Positions 24,401-34,084 of a stretch of DNA of 64,000 nucleotides are shown in pieces. The stretch spans positions 67,615,022-67,679,021 of the forward strand of contig OZ020306.1 of assembly GCA_963971305.1 (NCBI GenBank), read 5' to 3'. Each line of letters begins with the position of its first letter. The first letter of the stretch is position 1. The position numbers and the translations under genes were made by a program. Below the pieces are notes generated by a model that saw only the letters and a program-made list of their open reading frames with translations, was not told where the DNA came from and did not search any database. This DNA is from Arcuatula senhousia (taxonomy: Eukaryota; Mollusca; Bivalvia; Mytilida; Mytilidae).

Positions 24401-27400
24401 GCAAAATTCCGTCCACTCCAGCTGATGGAGTTTTTGCATCACAATTGATTCGTTACTCAAGAGCTTGTGCGAATAATATTGATTTCCATGATAGAAAGTC
24501 ACGTCTGACACAAAAATTGCTAACACCGGGTTATGTGCTTCTTGATTGCTGTCTTCACGCAAGAAACTTTACGTTAGAGACCATGCACTAGTAGATTAAT
24601 ACGGGATTTCTATCTCTCAGATGAATGCAGATGTTGGTTTGTCATAGAGTTTTGATTTGTCTTCCTTTACCGGATTTGACACGCTGACTTAGAAATCGGC
24701 AGTGCGATGGGTTTGATATACTATAGTAGGCAGGAACTGCTTACTCTTCCGGGGCAGCTGCGTTCACTTTTGTTATTGTCTGTTGTTGATTTCTGTTCGG
24801 ATGATTTTGTGTTCTGTGTTTCCTCGTGTTGTTCTTGTTCGTATTAACCGATTTTGTCGTTGCCCTTTCGGACTTGAACACTCGAATGCCCCACTGCACC
24901 CTTTTTGGGACGTCTATCCGCAATTTACGACTATTCCCGAAATGTTAGGGATAGCCGCAGATAAATATTATCAGAGACTTACTGATGTCTCATGTAAGCC
25001 CATTTTACAGCATCTCTGAATAATGTTTTAGTTACAGTCTTATATCGATATATGAAATATTTGCAAGGGACGCAAAGCTTTATCTTTCATTGACAATAAA
25101 CATCTTAAATTGAAGAGAGACCTATTTTTAGCGGATGACTGCATACTGAATTGGATATAAAATCCAACATTATGCAAACTTTAATTCACATGTGAAAAAG
25201 AACAAATTTACAGAAGACCAAATAATCGACATGCTCAACTTTCTTATTGACAACATATTTGTTCAGTTTGGTGGACGTGTTTTTCAGCATACCTGCAGAC
25301 AAAGCACCAAATAACATCATTTTTGTGTGCAAGAAACACTATATTGACTGTTTGACAGCTGAATTGGGGGTTGGTTGTACCAGCAACAGCACCACATACA
25401 AGGCTACAACACTGTCTAAGGAGGAAATCATTGACAATCACAAATCTGTCATTTCCTCCTTCGGCCTTTCTGTTGGTGGCAGTAATGATGACATTCCATC
25501 CCTGTATTGGATTCTCAAATTACATAAAAATCCATACAAACAGCGCTTCATTGCAGGGTCATCCAAATGTACAACTATACCTCTTTCAGTTTTGTTGACT
25601 TCAATACTTACGGCAGTAAAATCCGGCCTCCAGAAATATTACGATTGTTGTTATTCTAGAAATGGTGTCAATCAAATGTGGATCCTGAAGAATTCGAAAG
25701 AACTGTTGGAGATTCTTAACTTTAAATCAGTTTCATCTTGTAACAGCATCAAAACATTCGATTTCTCCACACTTTACACTTCTATTCCACATGAACAACT
25801 GAAATCACGATTGGCACAGCTGATTAAACGCAGCTTTTTCAAAAAGAATGGAAAACGCAGGTACACATTTCTTGTAGTCGATTATACCAAGACTTACGTT
25901 GTCATCAATGAGTCTAAGAAAAAGAACAAATTAACAGAAGACCAAATAATCGACATGCTCAACTTTCTTATTGACAACATATTTGTTCAGTTTGGTGGAC
26001 GTGTTTTTCAACAAACAAAAGGGATTCCAATGGGCACTAATTGTGCACCTTTGCTTGCTGATTTGTTTCCTCATTCATATGAAGCAGACTTCTTGCAATC
26101 TCTTCTAGACAAAAAGACCGTAGACTAGCTCTCTCTTTCAACCTCACGTTCCGTTATATTGATGATGTCCTTTCACTAAACAATTCTCGATTTGGTGACT
26201 TTTTCCATCTCATATTTCCACAGGAGCTTGAGATAAAGGACACAATGGATTCTAGGAAGTCTGCTTCATATTTAGATCTACATCTCGAAATTGACTCTCA
26301 AGGAAGACTTTTAACAAGACTCTATGACAAACGTGATGACTTCAACTTTCCAATCGTCAACTTCCCCTTCTTGTGTAGCAACATTCCGTCCGCTCCAGCT
26401 TATGGAGTTTACGTATCTCAATTGATTCGTTACTCCAGAGCGTGCGGAACTTACATCGATTTCCTTGGCAGAGCGACACGTCTGACGCAAAAATTGCTCA
26501 CACAGGGTTATGTTGATCCTCGGTTGCTGTCTTCACTCAAGAAATTTTACGGAAGACATCATGCACTTATAGACAAATATGGGATTTCGATCTCTCAGAT
26601 GAGTGCATATGTTGGTTTGTTATAGGGTGTTGTTTTGTCTTCCTTTACCGGATTTGACACGCTGAATGGACTATTGGCAACGCGACGGGTGTGCTATAGC
26701 AAGCAGCAACTGCTTACTCTTCCAGAGCACCTGAGTTCACTCTTGTTTCGACTGGAGTTCGCGTTGTTGATTGATATTCAGTTGTTTTGTGTTTCCATGT
26801 TTTACATGTTGTCTGTTTTTGTCCCGTTCTTGTTGGTGTTTACTGGGTTTTTTTTCTGCCCTTTCGGACTTTTGACATTCGGATATCCCATTGGTACCTC
26901 TGCTTCTTTGTTAATCCCAATTTTCGGACACAGGTAAGGTGAACACAATCTATGACGTTATAAAATTTAAAAGGTAAATCGGGTCCTTTCAGAAAGAAGG
27001 TTGTTAAGGCAGACTAGAAAAAATGTCATTTTGTTTTGCTTTACCTGTGACAGTACATTTTTTAAAAAGATATACATTTAAAGAAAGAGTATTCATTATC
27101 GTTTTTGTCATTTTCTCTGGACTATGAGATTGATCATTCTAGTTCGGTAGTTTTGTTATCACCTTTATTAAATACCACCGGAGTAGACTGTTAAGAACGT
27201 GAGTCGGGGCATATATATATCCTATTTTGTTGAGAGTTTTTTAGCTCACCTGACCCTCCAGGTCAGGTGAGCTATTGTCATCACTTGGCTTCCGTTGTCG
27301 GTAAACTTTTTAAAACGTTAACTTCTCTGACACCATAAGTCCAATTTCAACCAAACTTGGTATGGTTGTTCATTCGCATTCTGTTGTTAGAACTTATTTT

Positions 27401-28654
27401 GGGATTTTTAATTCTTTGTTTAACATGGCCGCGTGGCTAAAAATAGAAAACAGGCTGAAATTGTAGTTTTTTGCAAATAACTCAGAAATGGCTACAGATT
27501 TAAAAATTTTGGCTAAGTAGAAGTGATTAACACTTAAGATAAACCTACACTGAAATTTTGAAATAAAAAAGTCCAACAAACAATATAGGAGTTATTGTCC
27601 TTTAAGTGGATATTTTGCAAATTAATTTTGAACCTGTTTAGCTCATTTTTTTAAACTATACATGGTTATTTATTATCATTAGGTGTGTAGAACTGACTTA
27701 GGGATTTTTGATTCGTCATAAAACATGACCGCTGGGGCTAAAAGTAAAATATAGGGGTAAATTGCAGTTTTTTTTGCAAATAAAGAAACTCAAAAAGGGT
27801 GACAGATTTTGAAATTCTGGTAGAGAACAAAAGTGATCAGCACCTCAAGATCTACATGCCCTAAAATTTTGAAGAGAAGCCAACAACGTATGAAAGAGTT
27901 ATTTCTTTTTTATCTTCATTTTTATGAATTTTTCACTATGCAAAATGTATTAAACTCAATATCTGAAATTCTATATGAGATATTTAAGAAATGTGAACTG
28001 CATAATGTTGATTAACACATCATGATCTACAAAATATGTAATACATGTAAGGCCAACATTGTAAAACTTTTCGTTTTCCGAAATTCCTCTTAGAATGTTG
28101 AAAAAAAATTCAAAGGTTTCGATTGCTAAAATATTACTCTGCACCAGCATTGCTACATTAATTTAAACCATATTGTCAGATGACGCTCTTATTAAACTTA
28201 TGACCCATTCAATGTCAAATAGATTTTGCCAAATAGCCTATACTTCTTCAGATACATAAGTCATGTGAGCGATTCAGGCTCCTGGGGCCATTTGTTTTAT
28301 GATACAATTATTTGAACAACACAAGAGAATGGTTCATACCTTACTTCTGTAAAGTTGCATTTTAAAGCGCTGAAAGAAGAAACATTGATCCTGTTGTCCA
28401 TCCAGCACTTTTTCTGTATATATGTTTTCCGCTTCATATCCAAATGAAACAAAATCTTCTCTGTGGTTAAGAAGAAGGCAAGTTGGTGTTTTTGAAGAAA
28501 AAAGGCGCCGTGTTCCAGCATTCCATGCCTGGTTTGAGGACATTTTCAATGGATCTGTCTGAAAAACATTTCTAGACGAAAATGCATATCCAGAATAAGT
28601 TGTCCCAAAATCAATGGCGACAACGAAAAGGTAATCGTCAGATAAGGTAGACAT
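18435..28654 (-). CDS. HSPA12: HSPA12-like HSP70 gene B, complete (4 coding exons)
   Basis: Coding exons (minus strand): 28654-28340 (105 codons, phase 0), 20944-20726 (73 codons, phase 0), 20093-19940 (154 nt, phase 1) and 19480-18435, ending in TAA; the joined product is 577 residues. All junctions have AG/GT. Motifs: AIDFGTTYSG near residues 12-21 (phosphate 1); VTGKPFSAMKVFAESIKAL in exon 2; ALEPEAASIYCQYLP in exon 3; DNGGGTVD at 227-234 (phosphate 2, across the exon 3/4 junction); LVGGFSQC at 389-396 (adenosine motif); GLAIVKGAVLFG just after. This is the HSPA12 arrangement: an HSP70-like ATPase fold without the classical peptide-binding tail. The expected role is a cytosolic ATP-dependent chaperone-like protein; the family is expanded in bivalves and linked there to stress and immunity, which is background knowledge. 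Intron 1 (7.4 kb) holds two PLE relics and a foldback-family element; intron 2 holds a PLE tail and a decayed hammerhead repeat. No frameshift or stop was seen in the exons. Confidence 0.88.
20140..20415 (+). repeat. PLE 3' tail copy in intron 2 of gene B
   Basis: Phrases aactgcttactcttctgga, cacctgagttcactct, gtttccatgttttacatg, ttcttgttggtgtttactgg and ccctttcgg match the PLE 3' tail after 26625. It is followed by the retrozyme-like fragment at 20440. Confidence 0.8.
20440..20710 (+). mobile_element. Retrozyme-like repeat, partial copy with a decayed hammerhead
   Basis: About 270 bp matching, in opposite orientation, the 382-bp units at 52.7-53.5 kb: caccaggtttctttccttg, gttcgaacgttttggttttg and ccaatgttttggtttaaatg. 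The hammerhead equivalent is 20616-20661: stem I (ATGCTA/TAGCAT), CTGATGA and stem II are kept, but the conserved GAAA reads GAGG, so cleavage is predicted to be lost. The copy ends about 18 bp from the donor of HSPA12 exon 2. Confidence 0.75.
21330..24915 (+). pseudogene. Penelope-like element copy 1: GIY-YIG-type endonuclease region upstream of RT
   Basis: Collinear plus-strand pieces of one dead ORF. 21340-21500: SYNIYSWNDFDCTSSNLIYG then LECTLCG, the start of the Cys-rich GIY-YIG domain found in PLEs. About 21590-21910: FWRTALPYG, then IGNLSSP, then ERRKRNRGHR and LPFVQEPLGIHHIHT. 22010-22085: NNKDNRSFISFPF. After an interruption (22090-22915): PSYFKDKSI, PPECSCENSPFNY (CxC motif), KGPKYREP. 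The RT follows: IIDNHKSVISSFGL, KTFDFSTLYT (motif A region), GRVFQQTIGIPLSTNC (motif B), FRYIDALNN (motif C, catalytic Asp pair damaged), then KLENLNFPIVNFPF. The 3' tail runs about 24630-24915. Many stops and frameshifts. The endonuclease region lies N-terminal to the RT, a permuted order. It sits in intron 1 of HSPA12 gene B, antisense to the gene. Confidence 0.8.
22090..22915. other. Unassigned insertion splitting PLE copy 1
   Basis: PLE coding similarity stops near 22085 (...SFISFPF) and resumes near 22915 (PSYFKDKSI...). The sequence between is AT-rich, with no open frame of note and no recognised terminal repeats. It is probably another transposon relic, but I cannot classify it. Confidence 0.45.
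25195..26935 (+). pseudogene. Penelope-like element copy 2: near-complete RT with chimeric 5' end
   Basis: The longest readable PLE frame. 25290-26128 encodes PADKAPNNIIFVCKKHY, then LYWILKLHKNPYKQRFIAGS, KTFDFSTLYTSIPH, then GIPMGTNCAPLLADLF (RT motif B). A one-base deletion in an A-run near 26107-26112, compared with copy 1, shifts the frame; it continues as FNLTFRYIDDVLSLNN (YxDD-type motif C), YDKRDDFNFPIVNFPFL and GRHHALIDKYGISISQMSA to the stop at 26623. The 3' tail runs to about 26935. The first 95 bp (25195-25288) duplicate the element's own internal segment at 25919-26011 and are joined out of order to PADKAP. The endonuclease region is absent. It lies head-to-tail behind copy 1 in intron 1 of HSPA12 gene B. 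Confidence 0.85.
27108..27165 (+). repeat. R1 fragment
   Basis: The phrases cattttctctggactatgag and agttcggtagttttgttatc are the reverse complement of 1080-1140 and 16975-17035. It is a short piece of the R1 (PLE 3') repeat. Confidence 0.7.
27238..28295. mobile_element. AGCTCACCTG-family repeat, copy 1
   Basis: It begins with ttagctcacctgaccc and a self-complementary arm (ccaggtcaggtgagct), then has loosely repeated internal paragraphs (accaaacttggtatggttg, cttcattttt), and ends with catgtgagcgattcaggctc. The opening matches the family at 48231-48858. It lies in intron 1 of HSPA12 gene B, about 45 bp from the exon 1 donor. Confidence 0.55.
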
Positions 28655-29679
28655 ACCTATTTGAACAAAAAAACTTCACTTATGTTAGATATTCAGTTAG
28701 GTCATTTAATGAAATATTCCTTAAATCCAGGATTCGTTTGTTATATTCAATTACTTTGTTTACTTGTTAAAAAGTAGAAATCAGTCTACAGAATTACCAA
28801 ACATTTAACATAAACTATTAAGGTTTAGTTTTAATAAGTAGATACGAAATTAGATAACTGTTTGGATATTGTGATCAAATTTTAAAACAATATTTTAACT
28901 AAGTAACAGGCGAATGATTTAAAACAAATGAGTATTTAAAGATATATTTGTGTGACTTTGTTATAATTCTGAATAGAATAGAAGGTGAAGCGATGTGGAA
29001 TATATGTACGTATGTTAGGCTCTTAGCCTAGAATAAATTTTAGCTAGAAACTTTTCTCTTATCCTTAAATTGATTTTTTCTCTTCACCTCGAAAAAAAAT
29101 ATTTCTTGATGAATATGTTACTTCATACGATTTAACTATTACATCTAAAAATGTTATAAGATTATTTAAGATAATTGTCTAAATTCGTTAGATCCGTATT
29201 TTACATAAATAACTATGTTCCACTTCGAAAAAAATATATAAAAGATGCAGGGTGTTAATGGAACAAAAACAACCCCCTGCCATGCATGTTTTCCACATAA
29301 TCTAATTACATCTCATTCATAATGCGTTCCTCTATGTTGATAGTTGTGATTTTTTGTACTTGTTCAATTGCCTTGACAAAGATGAAGACAGCGATACGGA
29401 TAAGAAGGAAAACATTATATATTTGGTTATTTAGAAATATAGTATTATTTTATTTTTTAATTATCAATTCATTATCAATATGGTCTTATAGAATTATATA
29501 TGCATGCATTCCTTGAGTTTAAAGATGATAATTAATTAAACTGATTTTTTTTAAATGGGAATCATATGTTATTATAGGCCTGCATATTAGCGCGTATATA
29601 TAACTAGATAATATAAAGCAAAATAATATTTCATAAAGTGATTAATTCGAAATCAAAGAAATTCCAGCACAGTCAAACA
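28655..29679. other. Upstream flank of HSPA12 gene B
   Basis: The first 330 bp align with the gene A flank (see 7126-7877). Immediately upstream of the start codon is TAG|GT, matching CAG|GT in gene A, which suggests a splice acceptor and a leader exon further upstream. No TATA-initiator arrangement could be assigned with confidence. 29000-29679 shows nothing recognisable. Confidence 0.45.
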
Positions 29680-32600
29680 TGGAAATCAGCAAATGCACAG
29701 ACAAGATCAAATACTCAATCCACACGCAAATAGCTTCGTCCCTCAACCCGCACATGCTGCGGTTCCAACAGTTTACACATAGTATCCCCACGCATGAAAC
29801 CACGCACGACCCGCCTCAGAGTATTTTCACGCAAAGACCCACGCACGATGAACCGCAGAGTATTCTCACATATCAAACATATCAAGACCCAAGTCAATCT
29901 TCACCAAGTTACAATTTCACAAGCCAGTCAACTCATATTTCACAGAATCCGTCGTCAACTTCGTTTTCTAGTACACGGAGCGACTTTCATAAGTTACCGA
30001 AACTTAACTTGTCTACATTTGAATGAGATATTCTTGCCTGGCCATCGTTTTGAGACTCGAATGATTTTGCTATCCATTCAAATCCCTCACTTCGCGACGT
30101 GCAAAAGTAAAACTACCTAAAGTCTCTGCTGTACAATGACGTATTACAAACTATAACAGGCCTATCCATGACAAATGCTTATTACGCCATTTCCCTATTA
30201 CAAGAACGTAATAGACTAGATCACAAAGTTATTCAAAATTATATGCAAGCACTACTTGACCTTCAAGTTCCAGTATTTACGCTACACTGCCTCCGCGCCT
30301 ACTACGATAAAATGGAATCCTGCGTACGTGGACTTGAGTCATTATGACGTACAGGAGATCAATATGAATCGCTTTTGGTACCAGCGATCTTAAATAATCT
30401 GCCCGAGGAAGTACGACAAAATCTCCCTCGAGCACACAGAATTACAAATTGGCAACTAGGCTATTTTAGATGAAGTGAATCTTATGGAAACCGGTAAATT
30501 AACATCCCGAGTTAAAACCTTTCCCGCAACGGCAGCTTTCCTGGCGAATACTAAGCGTTTTCACAAGCCAACCGCGCCAGCATTTGATAAGATCAACAAA
30601 TCCTGTGCATTTTGCTAAGATCCCGTACACACTGCCATAAGCTATACGGAATACACTACCACCAAAGCCTGCATGTCCGTAGTGAAAAAGGGAAGGCTCT
30701 GTTTCAACTGTCTTGGGAAACATGAATTATCTAATTGTAAATCAAAGGGTAACTCTAGAAACTGCAAAAAAACGTCACCACACGAGTATATGTGAAGCTC
30801 AAGAAAGTCAACTTAAAGAAGAAACCAAATCGCAAGTTGAAAACAGTAACACAATTCTGCAGTTGTCACTTATGCAACATAACAATAATATCTTGTTGAA
30901 AACTGCTGTAGCTAGGGTTAATTCCGAGAGATATAGAACCAAGGCAAACATACTGCTAGAAGAAGGCGCACAGCGTACTTCATGACGGAATCACTCACAA
31001 ACAAGCTACAACTTACGGTTAACGGAAACGACATTGTTCATCTATCAGGATTTGGAGAACACAATAGGCAGGTTAGACACTTAAAAACAGCTACAATATA
31101 TCTGAACACTGATAATGGAAATAGTATACCAATTAACGTAATTGTAATCCTTCTTCTTCCTTCATTCGATACTGATTCGAACACATATCCAGTCCGTCGC
31201 TGATTTGAAACATTTACGGGGATTGAAAATTGCTTACCCAGTAACACACGACGAAATATTCGAGATTGATATACTTATTGAAGCAGACTATTATTGAACA
31301 ATGGTTGACGATCGGATTATACGAGGTGATTGTCCCACTTCCGTTGAATCCTGCTTAGGGTACTTACTCTCCAGACCAGCTACATCCACTAATAAAAGTA
31401 CAGAAATGCAGAGCTCAATAGTAAATGTGGAGATGAACATAGCAAAGTTTTGGGAAATCGAGTCTATTTGAGTGGACAGTAAGTCATGATCAATTTCAAG
31501 AAAAATACCAGAAACCGTCAATGGTAAAAGACGGTAACAAGTATGTACCAAAACTTCCATGGAAAACACTGCACCCGTTCTTCTGCTTAACAAGACAGTC
31601 GCACTTCGTAGAACAAGAAATGTCGTAAAACGTCTAAGTGCAGAGCCGATATTACTTTAAAAGTATGACCAGATAATTCAGGATCAATACACTAATTGCG
31701 AGTTCACCCATTCCGGAACATTGCAGATATTAGAATGTCCAAATGTCAAAGGTCAACTGAGGTAAGATCTGACGTCAGAACACGAGGAGCAATGAAAGTA
31801 ACATGTTTACCAATTTATTTTAAGAAAAAATGAAAGAAAATTTATTAAAAGTCGTATTCCTCAATTTTTAATAGTCAAAGAAACATAAAAACCTACATTT
31901 GACAGGGGTTTGAGAGAAAAGAACAAATTTCCTTATTTCATTCATCAGAGAGTAGGTACAGGTTTGCCCGTAGAATCGGGGTAAAATGACGGTAATTTTG
32001 GAACTCGTAATCCGGGTTATGAGGCGTGGACTCATAAAAAGGTTGATAATTACGAAACACCTGGTAGAGCTACTACATTCCCCATCACTGTTAGAACAGA
32101 TTCACCCATTCGAATCGTTTATGACTGTAGTTGTTAGTCAACCCTAGATAGCGCAAGCTTCAACGAATGTTAGCTTGATGTTCCACCCAAGTTAAACGAT
32201 GTCACTTCGATTCTATTGAGATTTAGGATGAATAGGTATGCCGTTTGTACAGACATAGAAAAAGAAAATGTCTTTTTGAATGTTAGTTTAGATGAAAAAT
32301 AACGTGATGTTACCAGATTCTTTTGGCCTAGTGACATTAATGATCCGAATAATTACATGTCAACATACAGGTTCAGATCCATGTTGTTTGGAGAACTTGT
32401 TCTCCTCTTATATTGATTGCTGTACTATTGAAACACTTGAATGACAACAGAAAGACTGATAAATGACCTATATGTGGACAACATTGTATCAAGCTGCAGC
32501 ACAGAAAAGGAGTTTTGTAATTATTTGAATCCAGTTGTACTCTTTTCTCAGATGATGGTGGATTCAATCTACGTTCTTGGGCTTCTAATAGCACGCGATT

Positions 32601-33340
32601 AGAGAACTTAGCAGAGACACATAAATGTTTTGGACAAGGATCAAAACATCAAAGTACTCGGAACAAGGTGGAATTCTATCAATGACACGTTGTCATTTGG
32701 AAAGTGCCAAAAACTTGACATTAAAGATGAAATTACGAAACGCAAAGTACTGAAGCAGTCAGCTAGGATTTACGACCCCCTTGGGCTTATAAGCCCAGTG
32801 ACAGTCCGTTGTAAAATGTTTCTCTAAACGCTGTGACAACAACACCTACAATGGAACGAAGTGTTACCATCGGAAATAGCTACCAATTGGACCGAAATTG
32901 CCCATGTTATACAGGCCGCGCAACTACCAAAAACTGCACGTAGTTACACGATTGTACAAAGTTTTACTGACGCCAGCATGAAGGCTTACGGAGCTTGTGA
33001 ATATATTGTAGCAAATGAAGAAAGCGCACTTATGATGTCGAGAAACTGAGTCGCACCATTAAGGAGTACCGTATAAGTGGTTATTTTCGCGGTTATTTAA
33101 TTTTCGCTTTATTCGCGACCAACAACAGGACGCGAAAATTAAAACTCGCGAAATATGAATTGCCTATATAAAGTGTTATAATATATTCTAAACCGCGAAA
33201 TATATATTACGCGTAAATAAAATCATCCCCTTTTTCAACAAAATCGCGAAGTTTTCCACCCGCGAAAAAAACCACTTATACGGTATGACAATTTCGAGAC
33301 TAGAACTAATGGCCGCCGTCATAGGCAGTAGATTACAGTA
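29680..33340 (+). pseudogene. BEL/Pao LTR-retrotransposon internal region, decayed
   Basis: Plus-strand pieces in order. Gag: KLPKLNLSTFE then HSNPSLRDVQK and NYLKSLLYNDVL (about 29985-30140), typical of BEL gag. NNLPEEVRQNLPRAHRIT (about 30395). A zinc-knuckle region LCFNCLGKHELSNCKSKG (about 30695-30750). A protease-like stretch around 30930-31200. RT/peptidase-A17 region: DSPIRIVYDCS (about 32100), YAVCTDIEKENVFLNVSLDE (about 32240), then VLGTRWNS, YDPLGLISPVTVRCK and FTDASMKAYGA (32640-33000), then RLELMAAVIGSRL (33296-33335). Stops and frameshifts throughout. Split at 33067 by a MITE. No matching LTR pair was found; the 3' part is replaced by the modular element at 33335. Confidence 0.8.
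33069..33283. mobile_element. 215-bp MITE with TA target duplication (Tc1/mariner-like)
   Basis: Termini ccgtataagtggt and accacttatacgg are inverted repeats, extended by cgcgg/ccgcg. TA occurs on both sides (33067-33068 and 33284-33285). The interior is rich in cgcgaaa and encodes nothing. It interrupts BEL/Pao coding sequence between RVAPL- and TISRLELMA-type codons. Confidence 0.85.
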
Positions 33341-34078
33341 CTCGTATGGTAAAAGCTTCCCTCTCTCCTCATTAACCATTGTTCCATATACCATATACTA
33401 TCCCCTTTCCTATACACCATTCACCATCCCCATCCTCATCCCCATCCCATACACTAATTTCCACCCCCATTTACCATTCCATTCCCCATATATTATCCCC
33501 ATACCCACACTGCAATTGTTTATTATCGACAATCTTATCTATTTTACTTATTAACTTAATTATATATGTTTTTATAAAACAGTTTATAAAGAAATATTCA
33601 AATTTAAATGTTTGTTTTAAATTTATTTATCTATGTAATATTTAATTTATAGAGTTTTATTTCATTTATTCTAGAATTATTAATAATACAAAAATATAAT
33701 GTAAGCAATTCTTGAGCCATAATTTAAAACAACATACATGTAAATCATTTGATTTGATCCTGAATTTTAACTAATTAACTTAATTATGTTATTATTTATA
33801 ACAATTTATAAAGAAATGTTCAAATATGAATGTTTATTTTTTATTAATTTATTTAATATTTAATTTAAAGAGTTGTATTTTATGTATTCTAGAAATATTG
33901 ATAATACATAAACATAATGTAAGCCGTTTTCATTGGATCTTGAGTCGTAATTTAAAACAACATACATGTACGTCATTTAATTTGTTCCTGAACTTTTCGA
34001 TAACTTGTGCACATTCTATTTATTTTTTAATCAGCCGTTGTCTACTTATGAAATCCTTCAATAAATAACAAAAATCAC
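33335..34078 (-). mobile_element. Modular non-autonomous element, unit 3 (inverted)
   Basis: On the plus strand it starts cagtactcgtatgg, aaaagcttccctctctc (the terminal phrase of units 1 and 2 reversed), then the CCCCAT minisatellite (33355-33515), then two core repeats ending in tttgatcctgaa (about 33755) and ttgttcctgaacttttcg (about 33980), then ttgtctacttatgaaatccttcaata. The part order is exactly that of unit 1 read backwards. Confidence 0.65.
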
Positions 34079-34084
34079 GAAAAT

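Noticed and set aside
23285..26623. Selenocysteine (TGA) recoding in the PLE frames
   Set aside because: The stops seen are of all three types and come with frameshifts; no conserved TGA position or SECIS-like hairpin was recognisable.
29250..29680. 5' LTR of the BEL/Pao relic
   Set aside because: No matching 3' LTR copy could be found near 33340 or elsewhere, so the border cannot be set.
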